Positions 1 to 10,834 of a stretch of DNA of 64,000 bases are shown in pieces. How positions within the stretch are numbered: position 1 is the first letter of the stretch; each line of letters opens with the position of its first letter. The notes beneath the pieces are model-generated. The model was given only the letters and a program-made list of their open reading frames with translations, was not told the origin of the DNA and ran no database searches. The translations under genes were made by a program, and so were the position numbers. The DNA lies in the NCBI GenBank assembly GCA_039545355.1, contig BCJJ01000012.1:823067-887066 (forward strand). Reading direction: 5' to 3'. This DNA comes from Trichosporon coremiiforme. Taxonomy: Eukaryota > Basidiomycota > Tremellomycetes > Trichosporonales > Trichosporonaceae.

Positions 1-457
1 GCGACGAGCACGGGACGGTACACGTACTGCTTCTCGAACGAGATGAGCTCGTACGCGACCAAGACGGTCAGCTTCAACGTCCACGGCGTCCTGTACTCGG
101 ACACGGACGAGATGGGCCCCGTCGAGGAGGAGATCCGCGACCTCGCCTCTGGCCTCCAGCTTGTCAAGGACGAGCAGGCATACCTCGTCGTGCGTGAGCG
201 GGTGCACCGCAACACGTGCGAGTCCACTGTGAGTATGGAGACGCAGCCGGTTGCGTGGCCATCTGAAGGGGTGTTGCCATCAGTGACTGCCTATCGGCTA
301 GCAAAGCGCAGCTCAGTGGTTGCAAGGTTTCTCGAGCTGACGACAGAACTCGCGTGTCAAGTGGTGGGCCGTCGCGCAGATCGGCCTCCTCCTCGCCATG
401 TGCGCTTGGAACGTTCACTACCTCAAGAGCTGGTTCGAGGTGAAGCGGGTGCTCTAA
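1..457 (+). CDS. EMP24: Emp24/p24 family cargo receptor (3' part)
   Basis: The gene is cut by the left edge; visible exons are 1-228 and 347-457, with a phase-0 intron 229-346 (gtgagt...acag). The first exon gives the end of a GOLD domain (RYTYCFSNEMSSYATKTVSF) followed by the membrane-proximal coiled segment with the p24-type VRERVHRNTCEST stretch. The second exon gives one transmembrane helix (WWAVAQIGLLLAMCAWNVHY) and a short cytosolic tail, KSWFEVKRVL. In this family the tail carries an aromatic COPI/COPII signal and the protein cycles between ER and Golgi as a cargo receptor. The tail FEVKRVL is closest to the Emp24/TMED2 (p24 beta) branch rather than Erv25; that subfamily choice is inference from the tail alone. 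It converges on the next gene with 67 nt between the stop codons. Confidence 0.9.
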
Positions 458-524
458 GTATTCCGTTGAGTAGCAGATGTATACAGATTTAGCATAGTTG
501 GGCTCTCTACAGATTCTAGACAGT

Positions 525-3500
525 CTACATGAGCAGCGGCCGACTGCCCGAGGCAATCCCCTTCGTGACCTGGACCATCTTCAGTCGCTCAAGCAGTGCG
601 ACGACTTCCGCACTCTGGCCACGCACGACGTCGTCGTCATCGACGCCAGCGACGTATCTGAGGATATTGACCGCCCGGTCAATAGTCCGCGGCGAGATGG
701 CGCCCGCGTCCACCTGCACCTTCTGTCCACTTGGCCGGATATCCGCCGAAATGTCAGTCTGCCCAGGCAGGCGCATCTTGAACTCTGTCTCCGGGGCTGG
801 TTCCTCCATAGCCACCTCGATCAAGCCCGCCACAAGCAGACCGAGGAGATAGACCGCAGCGCGCCGAAGTGCGGGATGCTTGGAGTCGTTCGCCTTGGTC
901 GGTTCCGCATCGACGATGCGCGGTTTCTCGGGCTCGGGCTTCTTCTCTTCCTCGACCTCGTCATCGTCGACGAGCTGGATCTTGGGGTTCAGCTTCTCGC
1001 GCAGCGTGGTCGTCTTCATTTCAGGTTCTTCAGGTTGCTCGGGGGCTGACTTGCTGCCCGACACGGACTCGAGCTGGATCAGGTCCAGACAGCCCGAGAC
1101 GATCTCGTCCATCCATGGCAGGAGGGCGAGGTGGGATGACTCGACGGCCGTCGAAAGGAGAGACAGGGCCGAAGCACGGAGTACGGTCGGGAGGGAGGCT
1201 TCGGGATACATCCTCGTCAGGCGGGGAATGATGGCATCGGCTGGTCGTCAGTTCTATCCCAGGCAACATACAACTGTTGTTTCCGTATCACTCACCATTG
1301 GTAGCGAACGCCTTTCCACTTCGCTCGATAACCATACCGAGCACCTCGCCCACGCGCAGGGCCTTGTCGAGCTTGTCTCCACTCAGCTCCCCGCCAGGAC
1401 AGTAGGCATTGACGAGAGAGCGGAAGATGGGAGCGCCGAGGTTGTTGCACATCTCCACCAGACCTGTAACGGCGTGTAGGTAGATGTAGCTGTCGGGGTC
1501 CTGAATCGCGCCCATGAACGCGTCCATGATGCCCGGGGTGAGAGCCGGATCGTAATCTGGCGACTTGGTCAGGTCTGCGAGCAGCTGGAGACCGTGCGCG
1601 CGGACAGGGATGACTGGGTCGGACAACAGAGTGAGCGCACGCTGGTACGTCGCCCTCGTGCCCGAAGTCTCGACCTTCTTTCCGCTCAAGTCCGCTGAAG
1701 CATCCTTGGTGTCGGATGAGTCGCCAACGGAGAGCGCTTGACTGCGGCGGAGAAGTAGCAGAAGGAGAGCCTCCCTCGCCAACCGGCGCACAGAGGAAGA
1801 CGGCGAAGACTCGGAGAGCACCTCGAGGTGGTCGTTGATTGGGTGCAGAATGTGGGCGGTAGCGTGGTTCATGTTCTCATCCTTCTCGAGCGCGGCGATG
1901 AGGAGTGAGATGCTCGTCTCGACGAGGCCGAGCTGCGCAATACCCTGTTCGGTAAGCTCGGGAAGCTCTTCCTCGTCTCCGTCCATCTCAGCGTCTCCGT
2001 CCCCATCGTCGATCTCTTGGATGAGAGGCCCTTTTGACTTCTTCTCTCCATCTCCGGAAGCGTGAGACTGCTTCGCCGCCTTCGCCTCGTCGCCGAGCAC
2101 AGCTTCCACGAAAGATAGCACGTTCCTAGCATCAGCCATGATCTTGTCCGGTCCAAGGGTCTCGATCATCTCGAGCGTCAGCTTCAAGTACAGCAGACTC
2201 TCGAGCGGGTCGGTACCGGCGGCGTAACGAGCGCGCCACTCGTTAAGGACCTTCAACAGGGTGGCGCTGGAGAGGTCCTTTCGATCGAGCCGTTTCAAGA
2301 ACTTCGCGAAGCGAGAGGGATTTGGCGCCAGGTTCAGCTGGTTCAGGAGCGCATCCTCGCCCAGGTCGTCTCCGGTGGTGCGAATCGGCTCGTCCACGTC
2401 CATTCCTGCTTCGAGCTCGGCGGGGTATCCGCGTACCAGGGCTGCACTGTCGCCCTCCGGGCGCCATGCCAGTAGCGTACCGTCCTCCGAGGCCGGCCAA
2501 CCCTTGCTTCCGGTCACAATCGACCACAGACCAGCGATGCCGTCGGACTCAGACGCCAGCTTGCCCCACGATGTCAACAGTGTGCTGACATCGTCAAGCA
2601 AGCCGCTCGTCTTCGCCTTCTCGATACTCGTACCGCTGGGCGAGAGCGCATTGTACAGCGCAAACAGTGGAGGAAGGATGGGGCGCATCACGAAGTCGAC
2701 AAAGTCGGTGTTCGGCGGGGCGTGCAGTACCAGTTGTCCCAGGGCCTGAACATTGCGCGCGACCTGGTTCGGCGGCACCAGCACGCCGTCACCCGGCCCC
2801 GGGTTCAAGAACGGGTCGTGCAGATGGTGGTCGAGCCAGTCGCGAGCTATCGGGTTCGTGTACCACAGCTGATAGACAATGTAGGCTGCGGCGTGCGTAA
2901 AGACGACGGGATGCGCTGCACTCTCCGGGGCCACGAGCTCCATCAGCTTCTCCATCAGCGCGGGGATGTATTGCTCCTCCGATACACCTCTCGGTGGCCG
3001 CGCCAGAAGACCGACGATCTGGTCCAGCTTCTGCGCGTCGACGGCTTCGGGACCGACCATATTGCCGGCTTCGCCAAGGACGTTCTCGATAATGCCCTTG
3101 ACGCCGCCCGGACGCTGTAGTTGCCCGCTCATCAGGGCGCTAAGCGCACCCTCGACGTAAGCGGGGTATCGGCGAATCCATGCCTTGGGGGGCCTGTTCT
3201 TGCCTGCCTGGATGAACTTCAGCGCCGTACCCAGAGCACCGAGAGACTGCGTCGGTGAGAGCTCGGCGAGCACGGAAAGCAGCTGGGTTCGAATAGCAGC
3301 GTACGTCGGTGGAGGTACCGTCGGCGTCCACGCCAACGTCACACTGGCGAGCACTATCGGCGTCAAGTGCACACTGATGAGTGTCGTCGTGATGGTCGTA
3401 GGAGGCATTGAATGCGAGGTGGAGCTAGCACCCGGCGGCGGCTTCACAACGAGCAAACTGAGTAGCGTCTGAACACATTCGGGGAAGGCGGGGTTTGTCG

Positions 3501-4000
3501 GTGCTCTCGAGGGAAGACCGGCGATGTACTCTGTGGTAAGGGAGAGGAGATAGCTCGCGACGGCGTGGGCGAGCAGCAACCTCAATAGTCTCAGATCGGC
3601 CGTTCCGAGAAGAACTGGTTGTCAGTTTCATCGGAGACGTCAGCAACTCACACTCCTTGGCGTCGAGTCCGCCCCTTGCTTCCAACGGCCAGAACTCCTT
3701 CTCGAGCCACTCCTGCATACCAACGACGATGTCGAGGCTGCGCTTGCCAACATGCTGGACAAGGGCATCACGACGCGCCTTCCTTTTGTCCTTGTCCGAG
3801 TCATCATCGTCGCCGATCTCGTCCAGTTCATCATCTTCCCCCCATCCCGGCTTGGTCCTCCAGCTCGGGAGAAGTCCGGAGGAAGACCTGAGACGCTCGA
3901 GCAGAGCCGGCGGAGAGCTGGGAAGCGGCTGCGGCGGTTTCAGCAACGCCTTTGCGCTCGACAGCAGCGTCTTTAGGTTCACTGCGTCGGGTTCGGACAT
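525..4000 (-). CDS. RTP1: RTP1/TANGO6-like RNA polymerase II assembly factor
   Basis: Exons read 4000-3652, 3614-1296 and 1240-525, giving 1127 residues. The introns are 37 nt (3651-3615) and 55 nt (1295-1241), and both keep phase. The start is the ATG at 4000 (MSEPDAVNLK). The protein is a long helical HEAT/ARM-like solenoid. Residues about 725-890 contain the RTP1_C1-type segment (LLSDPVIPVRAHGLQLLADL, then the stretch ending EMCNNLG), and the C-terminus near 1075-1110 the RTP1_C2-type segment (RAVNILRYVAGVDDDD). Acidic linkers lie around residues 40 and 655. The yeast homologue Rtp1 helps assemble and import RNA polymerase II; metazoan TANGO6 is the relative. Function here is by family resemblance. 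The 37-nt first intron is unusually short but is needed to join KE to FLLGTADLRLL. Confidence 0.85.
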
Positions 4001-4655
4001 GGCATGTGTGTGTGTTATTGACGAGTTGCTCGGTGAGCGACATCGATAAATGACGTCTTCCGAGCACATCGGCCAACTTCTGGCAGCCACTATCAGTGAT
4101 CACGTGAGTGGTCCCGAGCGATGGCTCAGCGTTCGGCGAGAGCGGGAGCTTTCTTGGTGGAAGGCAGCCAGGGCTGAGCACATGCTCGCCCACGCTGTGG
4201 GTGGACACCTCCGACTGCCCAGCTGGGCGAGTGGCTCCAGCCTGTGAGCTTAGAGCTAGGGCCCGGTTCTTTCGCTCGCGTTAACCGACAACGCTGACAT
4301 CCTGATCCTGATCCGTTCGACATCGAACGCCCACTTGACATCTTTCACGATACCGCCGACTCACCCTCCCTCCGGCCCCTCCAGCGCCTCCAGCTCCTCC
4401 TCCGCTCCTTTTCTTGCTTCCTCTTCCACTCCCCTTTCTTCCTCCTCCTCCACCTCCGACTCCCACGCCTCCGACACTCGCTCTACTCGCTCCCGGCGCA
4501 ACACCCGATCTCCTCGCGCCGCCCCAACTCCGCTTCCACTAGCATCAGCGTCCCCGCCCCCGGACGCTCTCAGTCTCTCGCCCCCCAGCCCGCTCACGCC
4601 CGCCAGTCTCCGTGGCCCGCGTACGTGGGGCACGCTGGCGATCAGCTTCCCCGCC

Positions 4656-5957
4656 ATGACTCCCCCGAGGGCGCAAGTGCGCTCGCCCCCCAAACTTGAC
4701 CAGTACGAGCTGCTGTACAACAGTGCTGTGCAGAGCTTTGTCAGACGCGATCACGTCAAGACGCAAGCGACGCTTGCGCGGTTGCTCGATCTGACGCGAG
4801 CGCTCCCCCGGACCTCGTCACCATGGTATGACGTCTCGTCCACCGCCGCGCCGCAGCCGGGCGACGAGTGGATGACCAAGACGCTCAAGCTCGCGATTAG
4901 CGCGAATGCGTCGCTCTATTCGGATCCGCCGCGAGCTCCCGGAGCACTCGCCCCGGACGTTGCAGACCGTCTCCCGCCGGCGTCACCCCGCCAAATGCTC
5001 GGCTACATCCTCGACCTGTGTGTGAGCACGTACGGCTCCTCGCTCCTTCCGCCGGCGCTCGTCAGCACCTTCCTCCTCGCCTCCCTCAAGCTCCAGCCGC
5101 TGCAGGACTCGCTCGAGTTTGCGCACCAGCTAGTCGAGGACTGGCTCGCAAACCTGCCGGATGAGTTTGTGCTTGCAATCGCCGCCGACCCGCACCCGCC
5201 CCGCGGGACATCAGGCGGCGCAGCGCGCAAGAAGCGCCTCGAAAACGCGCGCGAGGGATACCTGAAGGTGGTCGAGATCTTCATCGGCGAAGTCCTTTCT
5301 CGCGAGGGAGAATGGGAGATGGCCCGCGGCATGCTCGAGGGCGAGATGGTGATGGGGAGCAAGAAGAAGGAGGCGCTCTACCGGCACTTGCGCAACGTGC
5401 AGGCGAAACCCGTCTCGCAGGCGCCGAGTCCTGCCTCCAGCGGCCTGCTCCCGCCACAGGGTATCCGGAGTACGGAGTCCGAGGCCTCAAGCGAGGCGAC
5501 GGCCAGGCCGGCGGGACATCAGGCGCAGCATCATTCCGAGGAGAGCACAGTCCAGCCCTCCGAGGCGAGCGACAGCACCGTCCCCGCCGCGCCGCGACCC
5601 AGTCGAGAGCGCCGAGACCGCGCCGAGCGCGAGCGGAATGAGGACCTCTCCCGCCCCCAGCCAACGGGATGGCTCACGGCCGTCCTCTCCCCGTACCTGG
5701 TGGAGAAGATCAACGCCGCAGGAGGGCTGCACGTCGTGCTCGGCGTCCCGGCCGCTGCCGTGGTGGCGGTGCTCCTGATCTTGCGCCGGGTGCGCGCACG
5801 CGCCGACCGCCTCGCCACGAATGGGAACGACGTCCGTGAGAAACTGAGACGGGTCCGGAATACGGGCCTCGTCGCGTTCGTGCAGTGGGCGCTGAGGTGG
5901 TGGGTTGAGAAACTTGCGGGTGTGTGGAAACTCGGCACCACCATCACGTACATGTAA
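4656..5957 (+). CDS. Tail-region membrane protein, Pex26-like candidate
   Basis: One uninterrupted frame of 433 residues from the first in-frame ATG at 4656 (MTPPRAQVRSPPKLDQYELL). The first 240 residues look like a TPR-type helical domain (LYNSAVQSFVRRDHVKTQA, LGYILDLCVSTYGSSLLPPA, YLKVVEIFIGEVLSREGEWE). A low-complexity acidic/Ser-rich linker follows. Near residue 365 there is a single hydrophobic helix (HVVLGVPAAAVVAVLLIL) with a basic tail ending GVWKLGTTITYM. A helical N-terminal domain plus one C-terminal membrane segment fits the fungal Pex26/Pex15 peroxins that recruit Pex1/Pex6 to peroxisomes, but I see no decisive motif. The frame stays open upstream to 4335 without an ATG; that part encodes only Ser/Pro runs and probably is 5' leader. 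A further upstream exon cannot be excluded. Confidence 0.6.
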   Translation: MTPPRAQVRSPPKLDQYELLYNSAVQSFVRRDHVKTQATLARLLDLTRALPRTSSPWYDVSSTAAPQPGDEWMTKTLKLAISANASLYSDPPRAPGALAPDVADRLPPASPRQMLGYILDLCVSTYGSSLLPPALVSTFLLASLKLQPLQDSLEFAHQLVEDWLANLPDEFVLAIAADPHPPRGTSGGAARKKRLENAREGYLKVVEIFIGEVLSREGEWEMARGMLEGEMVMGSKKKEALYRHLRNVQAKPVSQAPSPASSGLLPPQGIRSTESEASSEATARPAGHQAQHHSEESTVQPSEASDSTVPAAPRPSRERRDRAERERNEDLSRPQPTGWLTAVLSPYLVEKINAAGGLHVVLGVPAAAVVAVLLILRRVRARADRLATNGNDVREKLRRVRNTGLVAFVQWALRWWVEKLAGVWKLGTTITYM

Positions 5958-6492
5958 CCACCTCCCTTCTTCATGTTCAACACAGCTCTCCTTTTCTTTC
6001 TCAGGTATCCCCACTATTCAGTTTAGCTTTGGATATAGAGCGGCGGCTGTGGCCGCAGACAGCAGACAGCAGACGTACATTAGCCAGAGACAGTAGACCA
6101 GCGACAGCGGTAGTAGCAGACAGACGTAGTAGTAGTAGACAGCAGCAAAAGCAGCAGCAGGCAGCAGGCAGTAGAGCAGAGCAGCAAGTTATCAGACGAA
6201 ATGCAAGAGATTCCAACACGGTAGCGGTAGCGTTCGTGCCTTTGCAAAGGCAAGAAGGGGAGTTGTAAAAAGTTTGGTACAAGTAAAAGCCGGAATGATT
6301 AGATCGGAAATGTGGGCATGGGGGAGATGGGGGGGATGGGGGATGGGTAGAGCTGTGGAGGATGGAGGATGGGGGTGGGGGTGATGGAGTTTCGGGGTTC
6401 GGGGGCTATGGATGAGAGAGAGGACAAGGAAACCATGAGACAGACGAAGAGTGACCGAGAGAGAGAGAGACATATGTTTTTACGGGCTAGAC
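5958..6492. repeat. Convergent 3' region with AGC-rich and G-rich tracts
   Basis: No gene is visible between the two convergent stops. Positions 6055-6190 are an irregular agc/aga/cag-rich tract. Positions 6313-6396 on the + strand have many runs of three to seven G separated by short spacers (a G-quadruplex-like pattern, C-rich on the strand transcribed for the G-alpha gene). This probably forms both 3' UTRs. Confidence 0.6.
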
Positions 6493-7957
6493 TTAGAGGA
6501 GACCGGCATTGCGCAGGTTGGCCTGGATGAGGACGTCGTGGCAGGCCGAGATGACGAAGGCGAGGCCCTTGGTGTCGGTCGCATCCGTGAAGTGCGGGTA
6601 GACCGTCTTGTCCTTTGCGAGCGCGGTGAAGGTCTCCATGAGGAACTGGGACGCGGCCTTGACGTCGCTTCCGCCCTTGTACTCGGGGAAGAGCACGTTG
6701 AGGGGCGACTTGGGCAGCTTCTCCTTGAACAGGTCCATCTTGTTCAGGAACAGGATGACCGACGTCTTGAGGAACCATCTGCTGTTGACGACCGACTCGA
6801 ATAGCGTCATCGCCTCGTGCATTCGGTTCACCGTCTCGTCTTCGTACAGTACCTGGTCGTACTCGTTCATTGCGATCAGGAACACGAGCGCAGTCACAGA
6901 CTCGAAGATGCCGAGCCACTTTCGTCGCTCCGAACGCTGACCTCCCACGTCGAAGATTCGGTAGTGCAGCTCGCCGATGTGGAAGTGCGTCTCCGTGATA
7001 CCCGTCGTCTTGACACGCGCGCGCAGAATATCCTGGTCTGTCGGCGTGTAGTTGGCCTGCGAGATGCGGTCCACAGCCTCAAAGTAACTGTCGTCAGCTT
7101 CAACCCCAGAGCCCTTTGAAGCTTGTACTCACTACTCCGCCGAGTCGTTCAGCTGCAGCTCGTTCCGTCGCGCGTACGCTGATCGCACGCCCTGATCCTG
7201 CCACAGTCCCATGACGGCGTCGGCAAGTGCCGTAGGCATGATGCGTCCCTCGACGAGGTCCGGAGCATTCATGATCGTCTCCCATCGCGCCTTGTTCGCA
7301 CCGTTGATCTGCAGGTCGAAGTGGGCTACTCCCTCGAGCAGCACTCGCATCGACTGCACCGTGTTCGAGTACACAATCTCCCTGTAACTTTCCCGCTCTT
7401 CCGGGTCGTATGGCCTGGCGAAACGTTAGCGCACGGACCGCACGCGTCAGTCCGCCTCGCATGCTTCAGCCTCCCAGCGCCCCGGCACGCCTCGCGATTC
7501 CCCGCGGCTTCAGCCGGAGGCTGCCTCCGACCCATGCAAGCCCACTTGGGCCGCTGGCCTCGTCGACGCCATCAAATTTGATGCGTCCAGCGACGTCCGA
7601 GCGCTGAGCATGCAAGTTAAGCGAGGAGAAGTTTGGACGTACTTGTTGTAGATCAAGCGCATCTGCTTCAGGACGGTCGACTTTCCTGATTCTCCGGCAC
7701 CTGCGTCGTCAGCTATGCAAAACGGAATGGAGAGCTCACCGAGGAGCAGCATCTTGACCTCCCGCTGCATCTCCTGCCTATCGCGTTTCAGCTGTTCCTC
7801 AATCTCGGCATTGCCTGCGACTAGTCAGTTCCGATAATTACAGTTTGTCAATCGCGATCGCGCATCGCGAATCGTGATCGTGGCATTCCGCGCGATTCAG
7901 CAAGCGGCACTCACGAGCCTTGGCATCGGCGTCTTCGACTGATTGCGTGCAACCCAT
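6493..7957 (-). CDS. Heterotrimeric G-protein alpha subunit
   Basis: Five exons (7957-7915, 7814-7740, 7700-7643, 7414-7133, 7087-6493) give 350 residues, the normal G-alpha length. The start [13 protein letters not shown] has Gly2 and Cys3 for myristoylation and palmitoylation. The nucleotide-binding motifs are complete: P-loop GAGESGKS (40-47), switch I RVKTTG with Arg177, DVGGQRSE with Gln203, NKMD, and TDATDTK. The start and spacing resemble the fungal GNA-1/Gpa groups, but the C-terminus is NLRNAGLL without the Cys that pertussis toxin modifies. After switch II it reads KWLGIFESV instead of the usual KWIHCFENV. It would relay GPCR signals (pheromone or nutrient sensing) at the plasma membrane; the subgroup is uncertain. 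Intron 7642-7415 (228 nt) is long for this genome, but the junction [14 protein letters not shown] matches the family. Confidence 0.93.
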
Positions 7958-10834
7958 ATTGAGCGTGTGTCGTTTCGAAAAGGTGAGAGACGATCAGTCA
8001 AGAGGTCGCAAGCAGTGCTTAAAGGTGGTGGTTGTGTGGGTGGACCTGTACCTTCGGGGTCGAACGGCTAAGGAACTCGGGAAGGGGCGAGATCGGAGAA
8101 TCGAGTATCGAGTGTTTGTAATAGGAAGCGATCCTTTTGCAGAGTCAAGACGCCGAGGTTTTCGAACGCGGCAGTCGGTATTCGTCCTTTCGATGCTGGG
8201 CACGGCGGAGTCGACGTCGATGAGTGACAGAGAGTTCTAGAGCGAAGATCGGATCAAGCAGAAAGAAGATGGTTCGGAAGACGGCGCTGCTCTCTTGAGA
8301 TGCGTTCGGGGCCGGTTAACGATGCGCTACGGCGCTGCTCTGCAAGGATACAGGAATCAAGGAAAATCGGTGTGAGGGCAGCCGTCAAGGGTCTCAGAAA
8401 GCCACTTTCAGCACCCAGCTCGTAAGAAAACGATGGGTTCCAAAGTCTCAGTGGGGGTTCCAGCCTCGAGCAGCCTGCTGAAGCCTGCTTACGGCACGAA
8501 TCGGATCTCTGAAATTGATCCGATGCACAGGGGTCACTGGGCGTTTCCTCCAAGGCCGAGCTGAAATGCAGCCCTGGATTGGCGAGGGTCGTCAGGTGCG
8601 TCGCGAGAGCAACTCGAGGTCGCTTGGTACCTGTGGCTGTTGTCGTTTGGACAGAGCGCGTGTCCTGTTATTGGCGGCGGCAGGAAACCAGGAAAACGGT
8701 TGGAATGCAAGAGTTCGGCACAGTCACGGCGACGCTGAAAGGTTGCTCAGCAGGGGCCAGCCGAACAGGGTGAAGTCGGAAAACGGCCAAGAGCTGGGCG
8801 AGCACGACAAGGAAGACCTGTTTCGACAATAAAGATTACGGGAGATAGCGATGTGCGCTGGTAGGCTGCTAGCCGGCGGACAGGGTCACAGGGTCGGGGC
8901 CGTCGGGGTCGTCGGGGTCGTCGGGGTCGAGGATTGAGGACGTGTGGGTGCGCCGTGGTGCTGACGCCAGCGGTGGACTCGGGCAGTCGATGATGTTTAA
9001 ATGACAAGATGGCCAAACGGCGACGAGGACGAGGACTTTGATGGGTGGGAGGGAAGAAGCAAAGAGGCTGTTGCAACAATAGCATGTGGGACACTAGGCG
9101 TAGGCCGATGCCTCAGATCCGACGATGGTCATAGTGTCGCCGCTAGCTGCGAGCGTCAGCTGGGCAGGCCGGTCACCTCTGTAACCAACAATGAAACCTT
9201 GAGCCAGTGTGCCAGCATGCATGATACAAGCGAAAACGTGCAAGAGAGTGACGTCTCACGTCTCACCCGCCGCCGGCAGCCCGTCCCGTGGGCCGCTACT
9301 GCTGTCAGGCCCGTAGAACGAGGATATAGGCCGTCGGCCCGCAAGGCCGCTTGCCGCTTGGCCCGGAGCGCAGGCAGCCTACGCGGCACGATGGTGAAGT
9401 CTTAGATCGTCCAGGAGAGCAGCGTTCCAACATGCCATACGAACAATAGACGCAGGACGGTTTCGATGGGGTCACCCCTCAATGTGGCTTGCGGGTTCCG
9501 ACGAGTCTGGGATTACGGCTGGCCAGCAGACTGCAGCGGGCAGGTGGCTTGTAGGCCGTAGAGGGCTCGTTTGCGAGGGCTCGCCGTAGACGGCTTGTTG
9601 GGGTGTACGGGGCCGAGCATGAGCATGGAGCGTCGAGAAAAGAGGACGAGTGTCGGGTGAGAAGACTTCGCGAGGACAGGGGGCAGGGAAGGAAAGAAGG
9701 AAGGAACGGAGGAACGAGCGGCAAACCCTGTCCCCTGGGTGGAGGCGGCAGGGCAGCGTGCCGGCCAGCCAAGGCGTTCAAGGCTGGGCGCACGGGGACG
9801 ATGAGGTGCGCGCCACCTGCAACGAGCAGCGCAATGCTCCGGGCTCGTCGTGGACATCGTGGGGTGATGTACAAGTGACGCGATCCGTGCACTGCACAGG
9901 GCGTTACCAATTCTTCCGGCTCTCCCATCTCCCACCTCCTAGCATTAGCAGCTCTCAGCTTCCAGTCGAAACGGCACACAGAGCTCCGCTCTTCCTCGCC
10001 ACAGATGTGATCATCGCCCCGGTGATCTCGAATAAGGGAGCAGTACAAATCGATGCATTTGTAGCGGGCTTGCGGCCTACCTTGATGTCCGCCGCTGCGA
10101 CCGTCGGTGTGTCGGGCTCAGTCTTGCTCCGGGGCGGCCACGATGCACAGTGTCAGACCGAGACAGCTTCTCCACCCTTCTGGCCTCCTTGTACAGCTTC
10201 TGTCTAAGTCTGCCTGTGATGAGCATGATCCTGCCATGTCAGACATGCCCATCCGCATACCAGAGCTGCTGCGACCGCTCTGAGTTCTACGTCAGGGCCG
10301 CACCTTCCCGCGTCCAAGCCACCTGCAACTGGTGCTTCACGGAGATCACTCTACCCCACCGCGCCATGACTTAGCTCTCACCTGCAGCATTTCACTGCCT
10401 CCGAGCAACCTGAGCGATCCACTCTCGCCACGACTGTTCGGCCTCCGGTTCGCGCAGCCGCCGGAGTCGGGACCATACTTCTCGCCCTCGTTAGCGGAGC
10501 GGCGCAGTCCACCATGCCACCATGAATCATGCAGGAATGGATCGGCAATTGACGAATTCAGCCCCGGCCCGCGCGACGTCTCGAGTCTCGACCTCTGATA
10601 AACACGTCGATAAGCAGGCTCAGAATGCCACAGCATTCAAATCACGTGAGTAGCAGTGACAATGACGTACTCGGAGGTGACCGAACGTTTGGCTCTCGAA
10701 CATGGCGAATTCGCCGATGATCGATGGTCGTCTCACATGGGTCGTCTGGGTCCTCCCTCGTTACATGCATTGTGGGCTAGCTCGGTCCTACCGGTCACTG
10801 TTACAACATCCCTCAATCCCATCCTTCATCCAGA
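7958..10834. other. 2.9-kb divergent intergenic region
   Basis: It lies between the G-alpha start (reading left) and the M28 peptidase start (reading right), so it must hold both promoters. Overlapping open frames on both strands (for example 9479-10048 minus and 9650-10207 plus) look like chance frames in GC-rich DNA; none carries a recognisable domain. A 9-bp repeat sits at 8893-8928 and a purine tract (ggaaggaaag type) near 9685-9712. I see no RNA gene. Confidence 0.5.
8893..8928. repeat. 9-bp minisatellite, four units
   Basis: Four consecutive units of gtcgggg(t/c)c: the first has gcc in place of gtc, the next three are identical. Confidence 0.9.

Noticed and set aside
4335..4655. N-terminal extension of the Pex26-like gene
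   Set aside because: Open frame without an ATG and with only Ser/Pro runs; likely leader. An upstream exon remains possible.
9479..10207. Opposing 185-189 residue frames between G-alpha and the M28 peptidase
   Set aside because: They overlap each other on opposite strands, and neither has a domain, splice signals or codon preference.
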